26,324 nucleotides of DNA from Pelomyxa schiedti. Its lineage: Eukaryota; Evosea; Pelobiontida; Pelomyxidae. The position numbers and the translations under genes were made by a program. Positions 1 through 9,795 of the stretch are shown here, one piece after another; the first letter of the stretch is position 1, and every line of letters starts with the position of its first letter. The stretch is taken from NCBI GenBank assembly GCA_020536535.1, contig JAHLWZ010000177.1:672-26995 (forward strand), read 5' to 3'. The notes beneath the pieces are model-generated. The model did not search any database and had not been told where the DNA came from. It saw nothing but the letters and a program-made list of their open reading frames with translations.

Positions 1-261
1 CCCCCTTTTAGTTGTCCATGTTACAACAAGCTCTGACAACCATGCCTCACACCCTGTGACAAAACCCAAAAAGCTGTCACATTCCCCCCTCAATTATAAC
101 GAACCTGCACCAACCGCATCGACCAATTCCTCATCAACCGCGGCAACAAAACCCCCCATGTTACTCCCCCGCCCTTCGTTCTTCCTTCTCCCGGCAGAAG
201 GAAGACCTTCGAGGAAACAACACGCCGAAACGATTTTTTTTTTCTCATCAAGGCCACTGCT
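1..261. other. Left-edge region upstream of the FKBP-TPR gene
   Basis: C- and A-rich sequence with no coding frame I can support. Short open frames on both strands are low in complexity (His, Pro or Leu runs) and match nothing I recognise. It probably holds the promoter and 5' UTR of the FKBP-TPR gene. A T-run at about 235-243 lies just before the chosen start codon. I see no clear TATA box. Confidence 0.4.
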
Positions 262-2446
262 ATGGCGGCGTCAGCATCGGCTGCGGCGACGACCGACATC
301 GTACAACCACCACCACCACCGACACTGAGGCACACGCCGTCGATATGGAGTGCGTCGTGGCACCCCAACGCAGTCACGGCAGCGACGGCGAGCAACAAAA
401 GCAACAGTAAGCCAAGATCCGGCGGCGGCGGCGACAGCGGGGAGGCCACGGCCTACGCTACGAGTAGAAGCAGTCGCGGCAGTGCTAGCGGCAGCGCGTG
501 GGCGCAGCGGCTGGGGGAGGGAGAGGGAGAGGGAGGGGATTATGGGACGGGGGCGGGGGTGGAGGAGGTGTGCAACGGGGAGGTCGGCGTGACGGTGGTC
601 GAGAGGGCACGGGCACCACAACCACCACTCCACGACGGGGTAGCATGCTCGTCGCCCATAATCGCTTACGGATCACAAGTTACATGTACCTAGTAGTACA
701 GTTTTCTTTTTTTGTTATTTTTTATTTTGATTTTTTGGTAGTATATATTATATACAGTTGTACTCATAATAATTACTGCCTTCCTTGTTTCTGATAAACA
801 TGAAGTGCTGTATGTGTCATACAAGCGGGAGGCACAGGCAACAACAACTGTTTTGGATTGTAGACATGAACGTGTACCAAAGGTTTTCATCTTTGGGAAA
901 GGTATGGGCTGGAGTACTTCATCATAGTTGGGTGACTGATAAGCATCCTTAGAGCCGAATATGCTGGGTCTCGATGTGGGCTTGCAACGTCTAAGGCAAG
1001 GAGACAGGGCACTTATAAACATTTTGCCCGCGCTTACGTGCCTACCCAATACTCCAGCGTTGGCATACAGTGTTTCGTACCTTGTTTGGATATTACGTGT
1101 CATACCTCCCACTGAAGTATCTTCTATCCGTTTGAAATGTAAATTATCAGTACTAATGGTCTTCAGGACGACCCAATTTCTGGTCCGTCCTGGGAGAAAG
1201 ATATCGGAACAATGTGGTTCAGAAAAACCGATTTTCGCCATGCTTTATTATTTTACCTGAGGTTACTTCACCATTTTCTTTCCATAAAAACAGGCAGCAC
1301 CAATACCTTTAATAGGTCTATTTCACAGGTTGACCTGCATAAGGACTGCCCTGATCCCAGAGTCAAGGTAGAGCTCCTCTCATACCGTTCCTGCCCCTAA
1401 GACTTCTATCACTAGGAACTGAGAATTTCTGCTCGGATCAATTGTGCTATTTGCCACGCCAAAATGAATCAGTGGAATCAGAGCTTAGTATATGCAGAAC
1501 AGGTTCTTGTCTTCGCTTTGCATTCTTTTGCGATGACCTCTGAAAGGCTGCAGCTCTTGACCCTACACAAACTAAGAGCCTGTTCCATGCCAGCCGTGCA
1601 CATAAAAACTTGGGTCACCTCAAACAGGCGTATGAACTTCTTACTCAGGCTGTAAACTTGGCACCTAAGGATAAATCTATCACCGATGAACTAGTTGCAG
1701 TTGGTAGGCTCGTAAGTAAAGAAGACCCCACATTTGCCATCGTGCCAATGAGGGATACCTTATCTTCTCCGGGCAGCCCAACCCCCGAAATTACCCCTCA
1801 ACGTGACAACAGCCCCCCGCACAGTGATTCTCCAGCAACACAACTTCCAGAACCTGCTGTCCAGCCAAGTTCTACCAAAACCTCAGCATCCCCATCATCG
1901 GTAGACACCAAACTCAATGACCCGGAAGCACCCAAAGAACAAGACACTAATACAACCACTCCCAGCAGCCCCGAAACTGAAACTGCCAATTCCCCACACA
2001 CAATCACACCGGAAAGTGAACCTCCGGTACAAACAAAAACAACAACAGAACCACCACCACAATCCAGCATCCCCATTACCAACAGCGAGACCAAAAACCC
2101 AGAGGAACCCACAACTCCCGCTTTTCGCTCAGAGGCCGAGGTTCCAGAGCCAACAACAACAACAACAACAACATCCACCATCAATCACACACCGGTGTTG
2201 CAAGATACCAGTAACCCTATCCCCATGACCACAACAACAACAACAAGTGACCACACCCCGTCCGATGACAATAATAACCCAACAACACCAATCACACCTG
2301 TGGAACCCTCACAATCACAATCCTCCTCAGACTCAGAAACACACCCATCATCAGGAATTACCACAACAACAACACAGCAGGGTGGTGACGACACCGCTAG
2401 CAGCCAGCAACAAACACAAACCACAACAACACAAGATTCGCCCTGA
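262..2446 (+). CDS. FKBP-TPR immunophilin with Thr/Ser/Pro-rich tail
   Basis: Inferred exons are 262-685, 806-901, 953-1116, 1167-1367, 1416-1502 and 1547-2446, giving 623 residues in one frame. Residues 1-95 are low complexity. About 95-228 form an FKBP fold: GSQVTLLYVSY, VLDCRHERVPKVFIFGK and MLGLDVGLQRLRQGDRALI align with FKBP12 strands and helix. The conserved pocket Trp is Leu here (MLGLDVG), so peptidyl-prolyl isomerase activity may be weak. About 229-375 form TPR helices (FRKTDFRHALLFYLRLL, INCAICHAKMNQW, LFHASRAHKNLGHLKQAYELL), in the order found in FKBP4/FKBP5-type co-chaperones that bind the Hsp90 C-terminus. Residues 385-623 are a disordered Thr/Pro/Ser/Gln tail encoded partly by ACA and CAA repeats. 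The family and TPR region are well supported. The start codon and the first intron (686-805) are less certain. An Hsp90 co-chaperone role is inferred from architecture. Confidence 0.85.
2151..2173 (+). repeat. CAA/ACA trinucleotide repeat in the FKBP-TPR tail
   Basis: About seven tandem CAA units, read in frame as ACA and therefore coding for poly-threonine in the disordered tail. A second shorter run lies at 2230-2247. Such tracts commonly vary in length between alleles. Confidence 0.85.
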
Positions 2447-2693
2447 CCTCAGACAGGACAACTTAAGATAACCACCCACAATTGACTCCCACATCATCAC
2501 CGTTCTTTGGTTTTTTTCCTTCTCTGTTGATACAGGTGATTGTGTGGTGTGACAGATGGTATCCATCCACCACACTTCATGATGACACCTTGGTGGTATT
2601 TTATGAAACTCGAACGAGTGTTGATTTACCAACAACCAACTCTGATCATTTTCTTTTTGGTTTGTTTTCGCTTTATTGATCGAAGGGGCGCCG

Positions 2694-4080
2694 ATGGCAG
2701 CACGCAATGATGGGGTGATTGTTGTAGTTGGGTCGTGCAACGTGGACCTGATCACATACACTGACAAGCTACCCGCGGTGGGTGAGACTGTGAGGGGAAC
2801 TAACTTCAAGGTTGTTATTATGGGTTCCCCCTGTTGCGTTTGCTATTAGAGAGGAATAGTATCTATAGTATTGAATTTCCCTATTTTTTTTTTTTATTTT
2901 GATTATTATTAGCAAGGGTTTGGAGGAAAGGGAGCTAACCAATGCGTTGCGTGTGCCAAGCTGGGTGCTAAAACGGTATGTGTCTGAATTGACTTTTTTT
3001 TTGTTGGGTAATTTATTATTATAATGAATTGACCTTTGGTTCTATCAAGTACATGGTGAGTAAGCTGGGGAATGACTCGCTTGGACAACAAACCCTGGAT
3101 AACTTCAGGTGCGCTCGGCGAGTTTTACATTGAGTCCTTATTGTATCAACAGGACAATTGGAGTGGATGCCACTCATGTGGGAGTGATTGAGGGAGAAGC
3201 TTCTGGTGTTGCCACAATCACTGTTGATTCTCACGGAAGTAATAACATCATCATTGTCCCTGGTGCCAATGATAGGCTGGAGCCCCATGAGGTGACCATG
3301 CTTGATTACTACTCCAATTGCCGACTTTTTTCCAGGTAGAAAAAGCCAGGGGAGTAATTAAATCCAGCAAAGTCATGCTTGTGCAACTCGAAATTCTACC
3401 TCAAACAACAATTGCAGCAATGAAGGTTGGAAGAACATTCTCTTTTAATAATGAATCAAATTAAACAGATTGGCAAAGAGGAGGGATTAACAGTTGTTTT
3501 CAACCCAGCACCGGCACCAGTGAATCCAACCGACGCTCCCACAGAGCTCTACACTTTGGCCGATTTAATCGTGCCCAACGAGACAGAACTTGCAGTTATT
3601 ACTGGGATGCCCACCGGAACAGAGGAGGTTCTCTCACCGCTCATTACCACACTTCGAGGCATGACTCTCACAGTCCGTAGGAAATCACGGCAGCAGCACG
3701 TAGGTTAATCCAAATGGCTAATTCACACAGACCCCCGCAATATTCCGCGGCCACAGTGGTTGTAACACTTGGCTCCAAAGGCTGCCTTCTTGTAACCCCT
3801 GATTCGGCCCCACCGGTTCACATATCAGCCCCAAGGGTGGAAGCCATAGACACAACCGGAGCCGGTGACTGCTTCATTGGGTTTGCATACATATTTCTAC
3901 TTCCTCACAATGCACTGACATATTCCTCACAGAGCCATGGCCTTTTTCCTTGGGATGGGCAACACCTTACCCAATGCACTGCAGAAGGCATGCCACATTG
4001 CCTCCATGAGTGTAACAAAGAGAGGCACACAGACATCCTTCCCAACCAGAGACCAAGTGCCCTCTTCCTTCTTTGATTGA
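2694..4080 (+). CDS. Ribokinase (PfkB family)
   Basis: Phosphorylates D-ribose to ribose 5-phosphate with ATP in the cytosol, feeding the pentose phosphate and nucleotide pathways. Inferred exons are 2694-2810, 2913-2975, 3050-3108, 3153-3291, 3336-3425, 3469-3703, 3757-3880 and 3933-4080, giving 324 residues, the usual ribokinase length. The N-terminal strand reads IVVVGSCNVDLITYTDKLP. The substrate motif QGFGGKGANQ spans residues 40-49. NPAPAP and the PNETEL segment follow. The C-terminal signature DTTGAGDC (266-273) carries the catalytic base Asp272, and VVVTLGSKGCLLV precedes it. All seven introns are 43-102 nt. The intron at 3704-3756 is the least certain, because two donor/acceptor pairs nearly fit. 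The start ATG is the first in frame and sits directly before the first beta strand. The gene ends 221 nt from the convergent Ubl-AN1 gene. Confidence 0.95.
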
Positions 4081-4301
4081 ACCGTCTTTCAATTTTGAAA
4101 AGCACAACACAAATGGAAAATGAAATTTGTTTCTTGTTTGTTTTCCCTTTTTGTATAGGTGTTGTTTTGTATGAACAGGGGCTGGGATGGAGGATGCGGC
4201 AGCAAGCAATATCCTCCTTGTTATTGTGGCTGGAAGTAGGTAGATGGAATGGATATGTGGGGATTGGTTGTGGTAGTGTGGATGCGGATGTGGATATACA
4301 T

Positions 4302-4905
4302 TTAGACTTGACTGGAGACACACTTCTCACTCATGAGCTTATCTTTGTTCTTGTTGAAGTGAACAGCGCGGCATGTGTCCATACCGGTGCACGTGTGGTC
4401 CTCTGGTAGCCTGTGTTCTGGGCAGAAGTGACCGGAGCAGTATTTGCAGTCCCCGACTAGGAGAACAGCACGCTTTTTACATTCCGGTATTGTGCATTTG
4501 CCTTTAATGTTTGATACAGGCTTCCCGGCAGTTGGCGCGGCCGCCGAGGTGCTACTTGATGTAGATGTGGTAGTTGTGGTAGTTGGTGAGCCGGCCTTCA
4601 TTCCCCCGCATATTCTGTTGAGGTGTAAGTGTTATGTGAGTTGGTGAATGTAGTGAACCTGAAGGAGATGTCAAGGTCGTCGTGGTTGTAAATAACGTCG
4701 CTGGGTGATAAGAATTTCCCTGATCGACGGAAGAGAACTTCACCGGTTATTGCTGCAAGGAGGTTATAAAAGCGATACACAAAACAACTAGGTGCAAACC
4801 CTCGTGTTGTCGCACATAAGCGGCGATGTCGGAAACGTCAGCAAACTCGGTATCGATGTTTACCGTGATGCACCGCCCCGATGTCGTTCTAACGTGTATT
4901 TGCAT
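4302..4905 (-). CDS. Ubiquitin-like domain plus AN1 zinc finger protein
   Basis: Inferred exons on the minus strand are 4905-4800, 4752-4659 and 4614-4302, giving 170 residues. Residues 1-71 form a ubiquitin-like domain: MQIHVRTTSG at the start, LSPSDVIYNHDDLDISF in the position of the ubiquitin 'LSDYNI' segment, and an ending ICGG that echoes ubiquitin's RLRGG but is not C-terminal. A Thr/Ser/Ala linker covers 72-105. The AN1 finger ligands are C107, C112, C123, C126, C131, H134, H140 and C142, with the family signature HRLPEDH. Ubl and AN1 together occur in ZFAND4 and related ubiquitin-proteasome or Cdc48-linked stress factors, so a proteostasis role is likely but inferred. The start is the only ATG in the frame, since the longer open frame upstream has no ATG. 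The gene is divergent from the RUN-domain gene. Confidence 0.9.
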
Positions 4906-5324
4906 AGATCTTGCTTTACTAGTTGTCTTGGCGATGTGGATCTTGTGTTGTAGTGTACTGTTGGTGTACTGAGTACTGGAGGTAAGTTGCTTGCGTGTTA
5001 ACGTGCTTGTTGTTGCTGGCAATTATTTGTTTTTATCTGAGTTTTTTGTGTTGCTTTTTTTTCCTCTTTGCTAAGGCTTCTTTGAATTGGTACCGCAGCA
5101 GTACTTTGACGAAGTTCGAGTGAATTTGTTTACTCCCCAATTGATCCAATTCATCACCCCAAGTTGAAGACACGTGTCATCCACCTGGATTTGCAAGGGA
5201 GGGTGGGATTCCACTCGTCAAAGGGGTCGATTGTGACATGAGTTGCCGGAACATCAAATGGAGCGTGTGCATTGAAGCGTTGTGATGATCACAATTTTGA
5301 AAAACACCAAAACACAAAAGGGGG
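4906..5324. promoter_or_regulatory. Divergent intergenic region between the Ubl-AN1 and RUN-domain genes
   Basis: 419 nt without a supported gene, lying between two start codons that face away from each other, so it should contain both promoters. It includes the perfect 10-nt palindrome GACACGTGTC at 5169-5178 with a CACGTG (E-box/G-box) core, plus T-rich stretches near 5040-5070. I see no tRNA or other structured RNA. The promoter role is inferred from position only. Confidence 0.45.
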
Positions 5325-8300
5325 ATGATGCAGGAGAAGCAGATCGTTGAAGGGCTGGCGGCTGCTGTGCAGGCCGTAATTGCGACATCATGTTGTGGAT
5401 GTATTGGCTTCTGTATATTCGCTCATTTTCGATTCAAGGTAAGGGATCTACAACCGAGTCGAAGTTTGTTTGGGACGCACAAGGCGGCGTTCTGGCCACT
5501 CAAATGGTGATTGCTTTGGAGGCTGTCATTTTGCACGCCCAGAAGAAAGGTTAATGAATAGCTATTTGCCCCTTTGCCTTTTGTTGCCTCATGGATCGGT
5601 GGGTGGCACTGACAGCGAAACAGTTACTTCGTTCTTTGGGCCGAAAGACTATGTGGATTTCCTCATGACATGTAGGAATTCTGTGCCCTTGGCAAAAGCT
5701 GTTTTTGATACTGCTCAGAACCTTCCAAAGACTAAAACGCCAAGGGGAAAAGGTTTGCGTCTCTCACTTCGAGTACTGTACTTCCACAAGTAGGAAGGGC
5801 AGCCCTAGCGATTGCTCTCTTTTCCAAACAACTTGTACCAATGCTGCAATCACTATCCACCAATTCTCAAGTGCTACAGTAATTTCCTTATCTCTTCAAT
5901 TCCCCCATTCACGTTGGATCCCAGTGAGTGGTATGAATCCCAGGGTTTCTTTTGGAGTCTTGACAAGCAAGAACTCATTTTTGGTGTTCTTTCTCCTCTA
6001 TCAGTCGTGGACTTCAAAAACGGTATCCAGCATAATCTCTCATTTCACCTTTCACAATGACTCCCAGATAGACCAAATATGATGAATTATTTACAACAAA
6101 CTGATTTTGACCACCTCCAACTTCAACCACAAACTCCAACAACTCCTCCCACTGCACCAGCAACACCACCACCACAGTTAGTGCAACCTCAATTATCCCA
6201 ACTGCCATCCACACCAACAACCTCCCAATTACCCCTCAGTACAGCACCACAACTTCAACCAACGCCACAACCAACAACCGCACCAGCTCAGTCGCCTAAT
6301 GTTAAATCTTTATTTGTACTTCCATTCAGCATGACTTTTTTCTGATTCTGTTTACAGTCGTCCTTTTTGTCTAGTATTGGCGAAGAACCAAAGAGTACAC
6401 CAACACCGGCACCTCCACCCAATCCCACTCCTGTACCCTCTACACCAGTAACAGTGCGAATCCCCTTCACTGTTGTTTGTTTTACTTTAAATACAGGTAC
6501 AGCAGCAAGTTCAGCAGTACACCTCAACTATTCAGACCCTCCAGCAACAATTGCAATTGAGCCATCAGGAATCGAACTCACACCAACAAAAAATTATTTC
6601 TCTGGAAGCGGAACTCGCTACTGTTCGAGCTCAGCAACCAGCCTCAAGTCAACATGGTTCTCACTCTCAGATCTCTTTTTGTTAGCAAACCTTCATCACA
6701 GATTTGGAATCCAAAATCGACCAGTTATTACAAACTATAAACCAACTTCAAGAAGAAAAGACTGCAGGTCCTTAGTCAATAAAAAAAGGGGAAACTCACG
6801 TACAACAGAAAAAAAGCGTAATGACGAAGAAATCTCTACTCTTAAGGAAACAGTAAAATCCTCTGAGATTGATCATCAACAAATCGGACTTCTTCAAAAT
6901 AAAGTTTACAAATCAATACCTTTGAAGAAAAGTTAACAATAATATAGATCATTGAATTGCAATGTAGCAGTGAAACTACAAAAGCTGAGTGCAATCGACT
7001 GAATGCTTCTATAGCCCAAATGACTCAAGAGGCCACTCAACTTCAGGCTGTCATCTTGGAAGAATCAACTGAAATCACTGTGAGATTCCAAAATATGATG
7101 CCTTTGAAGCATAACTCTTTTTAGAAATTGAAGTCACTTAACTCGAAGCTAGCAGAAGAAAAGTATGGAATCTTCTTTCCACTCCTATGTTATCTGAAGT
7201 TCCTCTTTGTAGGACACAACAAGAGCAGGAACTGAAGCAAGGTATTGCACTTCTTAACGAAAAAAATTTCTCTTTGGATACAGAGGTATGTCCCCAAAAT
7301 ATTCATTTGCGTTGTGAGAAGACAAAGGTTCAAAATGCGAAATTAGAGTGCACACGTCTCCAAGGAATCATTTCTCAACAGCAACAAACAGAGTCTTCTC
7401 TTCGAGCCCAGATGCTAAACTCTACCACTGATACTGCAGAACATTCGTCCGGTGCGCAAGGTTTGCTGCTCCAGTTAGACCAGCTCCGCGCTGAACTACA
7501 GACAAAAGATATCAAGGTTGTAACCTGCAAAACGCACATTCTTACAATCTTAAGATACAAGAACTCTTTTCTGAGATCACAGCAGCCAAAAAAGCAACTT
7601 TTGACAAAACCCAGGAGCTTCTTGCTGCTACTGATAAGGTTACTCAACAATAGAAATTGAAACCGCTAAAAATCCTCAGATAAAGAGTCTGTCCCAAGTT
7701 GATACCCAAGTGCAAGAACAAGTAACTGGATTTCCTTCTAATGAAATTTTCATTCCTTTAAGATTCAAACTCTCGAAAAAAAAGTGGGCTTACTTAACAA
7801 GGAAAAAAGTGACCAACTCAATGAAGTAGTGTTTGCTCTTGGAAAAATCATTCTAATGGTTTTAATTACTAGATAAGTTCTTTATCAGGGCGACTTGTTG
7901 AAGCGGAGCAAGCAACACTTAGGAGAGCAGAAATTGCAGAACAGCTTTCATCTAAGAATGCCGCCTTGCTTGAAGAGATGCAATCCACAAAGCAACATTG
8001 TCAAGCTGAAGTAATGTGAATAGGAACTCAATAAAAGTGCTCAATGTTTGAATTAGGTTCAGACTCTATCCTCAAAATTGGCAGAGGCTACACAAAGTGG
8101 GAATGATAAAGCTAAGCTTGCCTTATCCTTGAAGTCAGAAGTGAACTCCTCCAAGGGGAAGGATTATTGACTCAAATGCATAGGTCTCTGATTTATCCGC
8201 CAAATTGGCAGAAATGCAAAAACAGTTGAAGGAATGTAAACTCTCTGAATCTTCATTGAGCCAGCAAGTTTCCGTTCTCACAGCGCAAACTAAGCAAAAT

Positions 8301-9691
8301 CTCGCAGAGATTGAGAAAAACCATTTGGAGGTACTTTTGCAATTGAAAGAGTCTTCACTAATAGAAAGATGTTGTGTAGATTCAACGTCTGAACACCCAG
8401 CTGACAGAGGCCGAAAAACTTGCTTCTGAGAAATCTCAACTCGAGTTGAAACTCAAGCAGCAGATTTCCACACTAGAGAAACAACTTTCCGATATAAAGG
8501 CCTCAAGCACCAACACTTCACACCAGCAGCAATCTCAGGTTACAGTTCCCAGTTTGATTCCAAGTAATGAAGTGCTTCAGCTGCAACAAATTCAAGCAGA
8601 AGCCGCCGAATTAAGGAGCGCATTGCAAAGCTCTCTTCAACAGTATCGAAACTTAGAAGCGACTCACACTGCTTTATCACAAAAGATGCAAACTCTGAGT
8701 ACTGATTATAATAATGCCGTTACCCAGGGGAACCAATTGTCGACCATGGTATTTTTCTGAAGTGGGCAAATTGCTGTTCTTACTTCCCTTGAAGAATGAA
8801 CAGCAGAAAAACCTAGTGGCATCACTAAGAGCTGAGGTCTCTTCTCTGACAACTAACCTCAACAAAGTCCAGTTCGACCTTGGGTAACTTCTCGAACCCC
8901 CTGCGGTTACACACATCTTAATTTACAATTTAGGGAGGCAACGCTCAAGCTAGCACAACTCACCAAGGATGAACAGTGGTGGCACAGCAAGTCAATCGAA
9001 CTGAACGGCGACTTTGTAGTACAGACAGAAGAACTTCGCAAGCTAATGAAACTGTGTGTTTCGGAACTCGCGGAATGAAAAGCCTAACAACAAATAGGGT
9101 TCATGACAAGGAAGATACTATCAGGAAATTGGGAGAAGCTGAACAAGCACTTTACGACATAAAGGAATCAGTAAATCTTCCATACTCCAAAAAAAGAATT
9201 AATAAATTCATAAAAAAAACCTGCAGACATCAATACAAAACAATAAAATTAAAGTACTTGATGAAGAAAATGAGAGAATAAGAAAGAGAGTATGACTGGC
9301 CCTACTACACCCAATAAATGGGTTTTATCTTATGAATTCAACAACCCGGAAACTCTCAAATCCTGACATACACATAAAAAGCTCGCTGTACGAGAAAAGC
9401 AACTTCTGGAGGCCAACAGACGTTGCGCCGAAACTGAGAGTGAGAAACAAAAAGTCGCGGAGCAAGCTGAATCCTTTCGGCTCTCACTCCTAGAAGTAAA
9501 TAAAAGGTTTCCCAATGATCCACCAATTATCCCCTCTCACTTCTCCTAAGGTATGAAGAGGCTGTCATTGCCGCCGAAACCAGGTCCTGAAAATAATAAT
9601 AACCACAGCCGTAACCCTCACTCTGTAAAACAACAAACAAAAACTGTAACACCTTTTTGTCAGTGGAACCAAAGCTTCTTCAACCAAATAA
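5325..9691 (+). CDS. RUN-domain coiled-coil protein, 28 exons
   Basis: Inferred exons: 5325-5391, 5439-5549, 5624-5752, 5794-5878, 5925-6022, 6068-6300, 6358-6453, 6497-6656, 6702-6767, 6809-6903, 6948-7079, 7125-7162, 7213-7285, 7328-7516, 7555-7638, 7680-7721, 7763-7825, 7873-8010, 8057-8140, 8184-8330, 8380-8748, 8795-8883, 8934-9053, 9098-9170, 9227-9289, 9382-9506, 9551-9583, 9664-9691. The product is 1009 residues. Residues 1-165 form a RUN domain: EGLAAAVQAVIA, VIALEAVILHAQKK, KTPRGKGRAALAIAL, and a final EWYES...LSPLSVVDF segment as in RUFY proteins. Residues about 170-273 are a Pro/Thr/Gln linker. The rest is almost continuous Gln/Glu/Lys/Leu heptad coiled coil. RUN proteins are usually effectors of Rab, Rap or Arl GTPases in endosome traffic. 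I see no FYVE finger at the C-terminus, unlike RUFY and FYCO1. The role is inferred. AATAAA overlaps the stop codon. Confidence 0.87.
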
Positions 9692-9795
9692 AAAAGAGCA
9701 GTTTCCAAGTGTTCAAAAAAAAATGTATTGAGTTTTCCAATGAGCATTAGAATGTTGTTGTGTCACAGTTAAAGAATGAGGTGTTTGATGGCTTC

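Noticed and set aside
90-633. Overlapping low-complexity frames on both strands
   Set aside because: Leu, Arg, Pro or Gly runs from GC-rich simple sequence. Only the plus frame from 262 links in frame to the FKBP domain.
1798-2424. Minus-strand Val/Ser-rich frames
   Set aside because: They are antisense translations of the ACA/CAA repeats in the FKBP-TPR tail.
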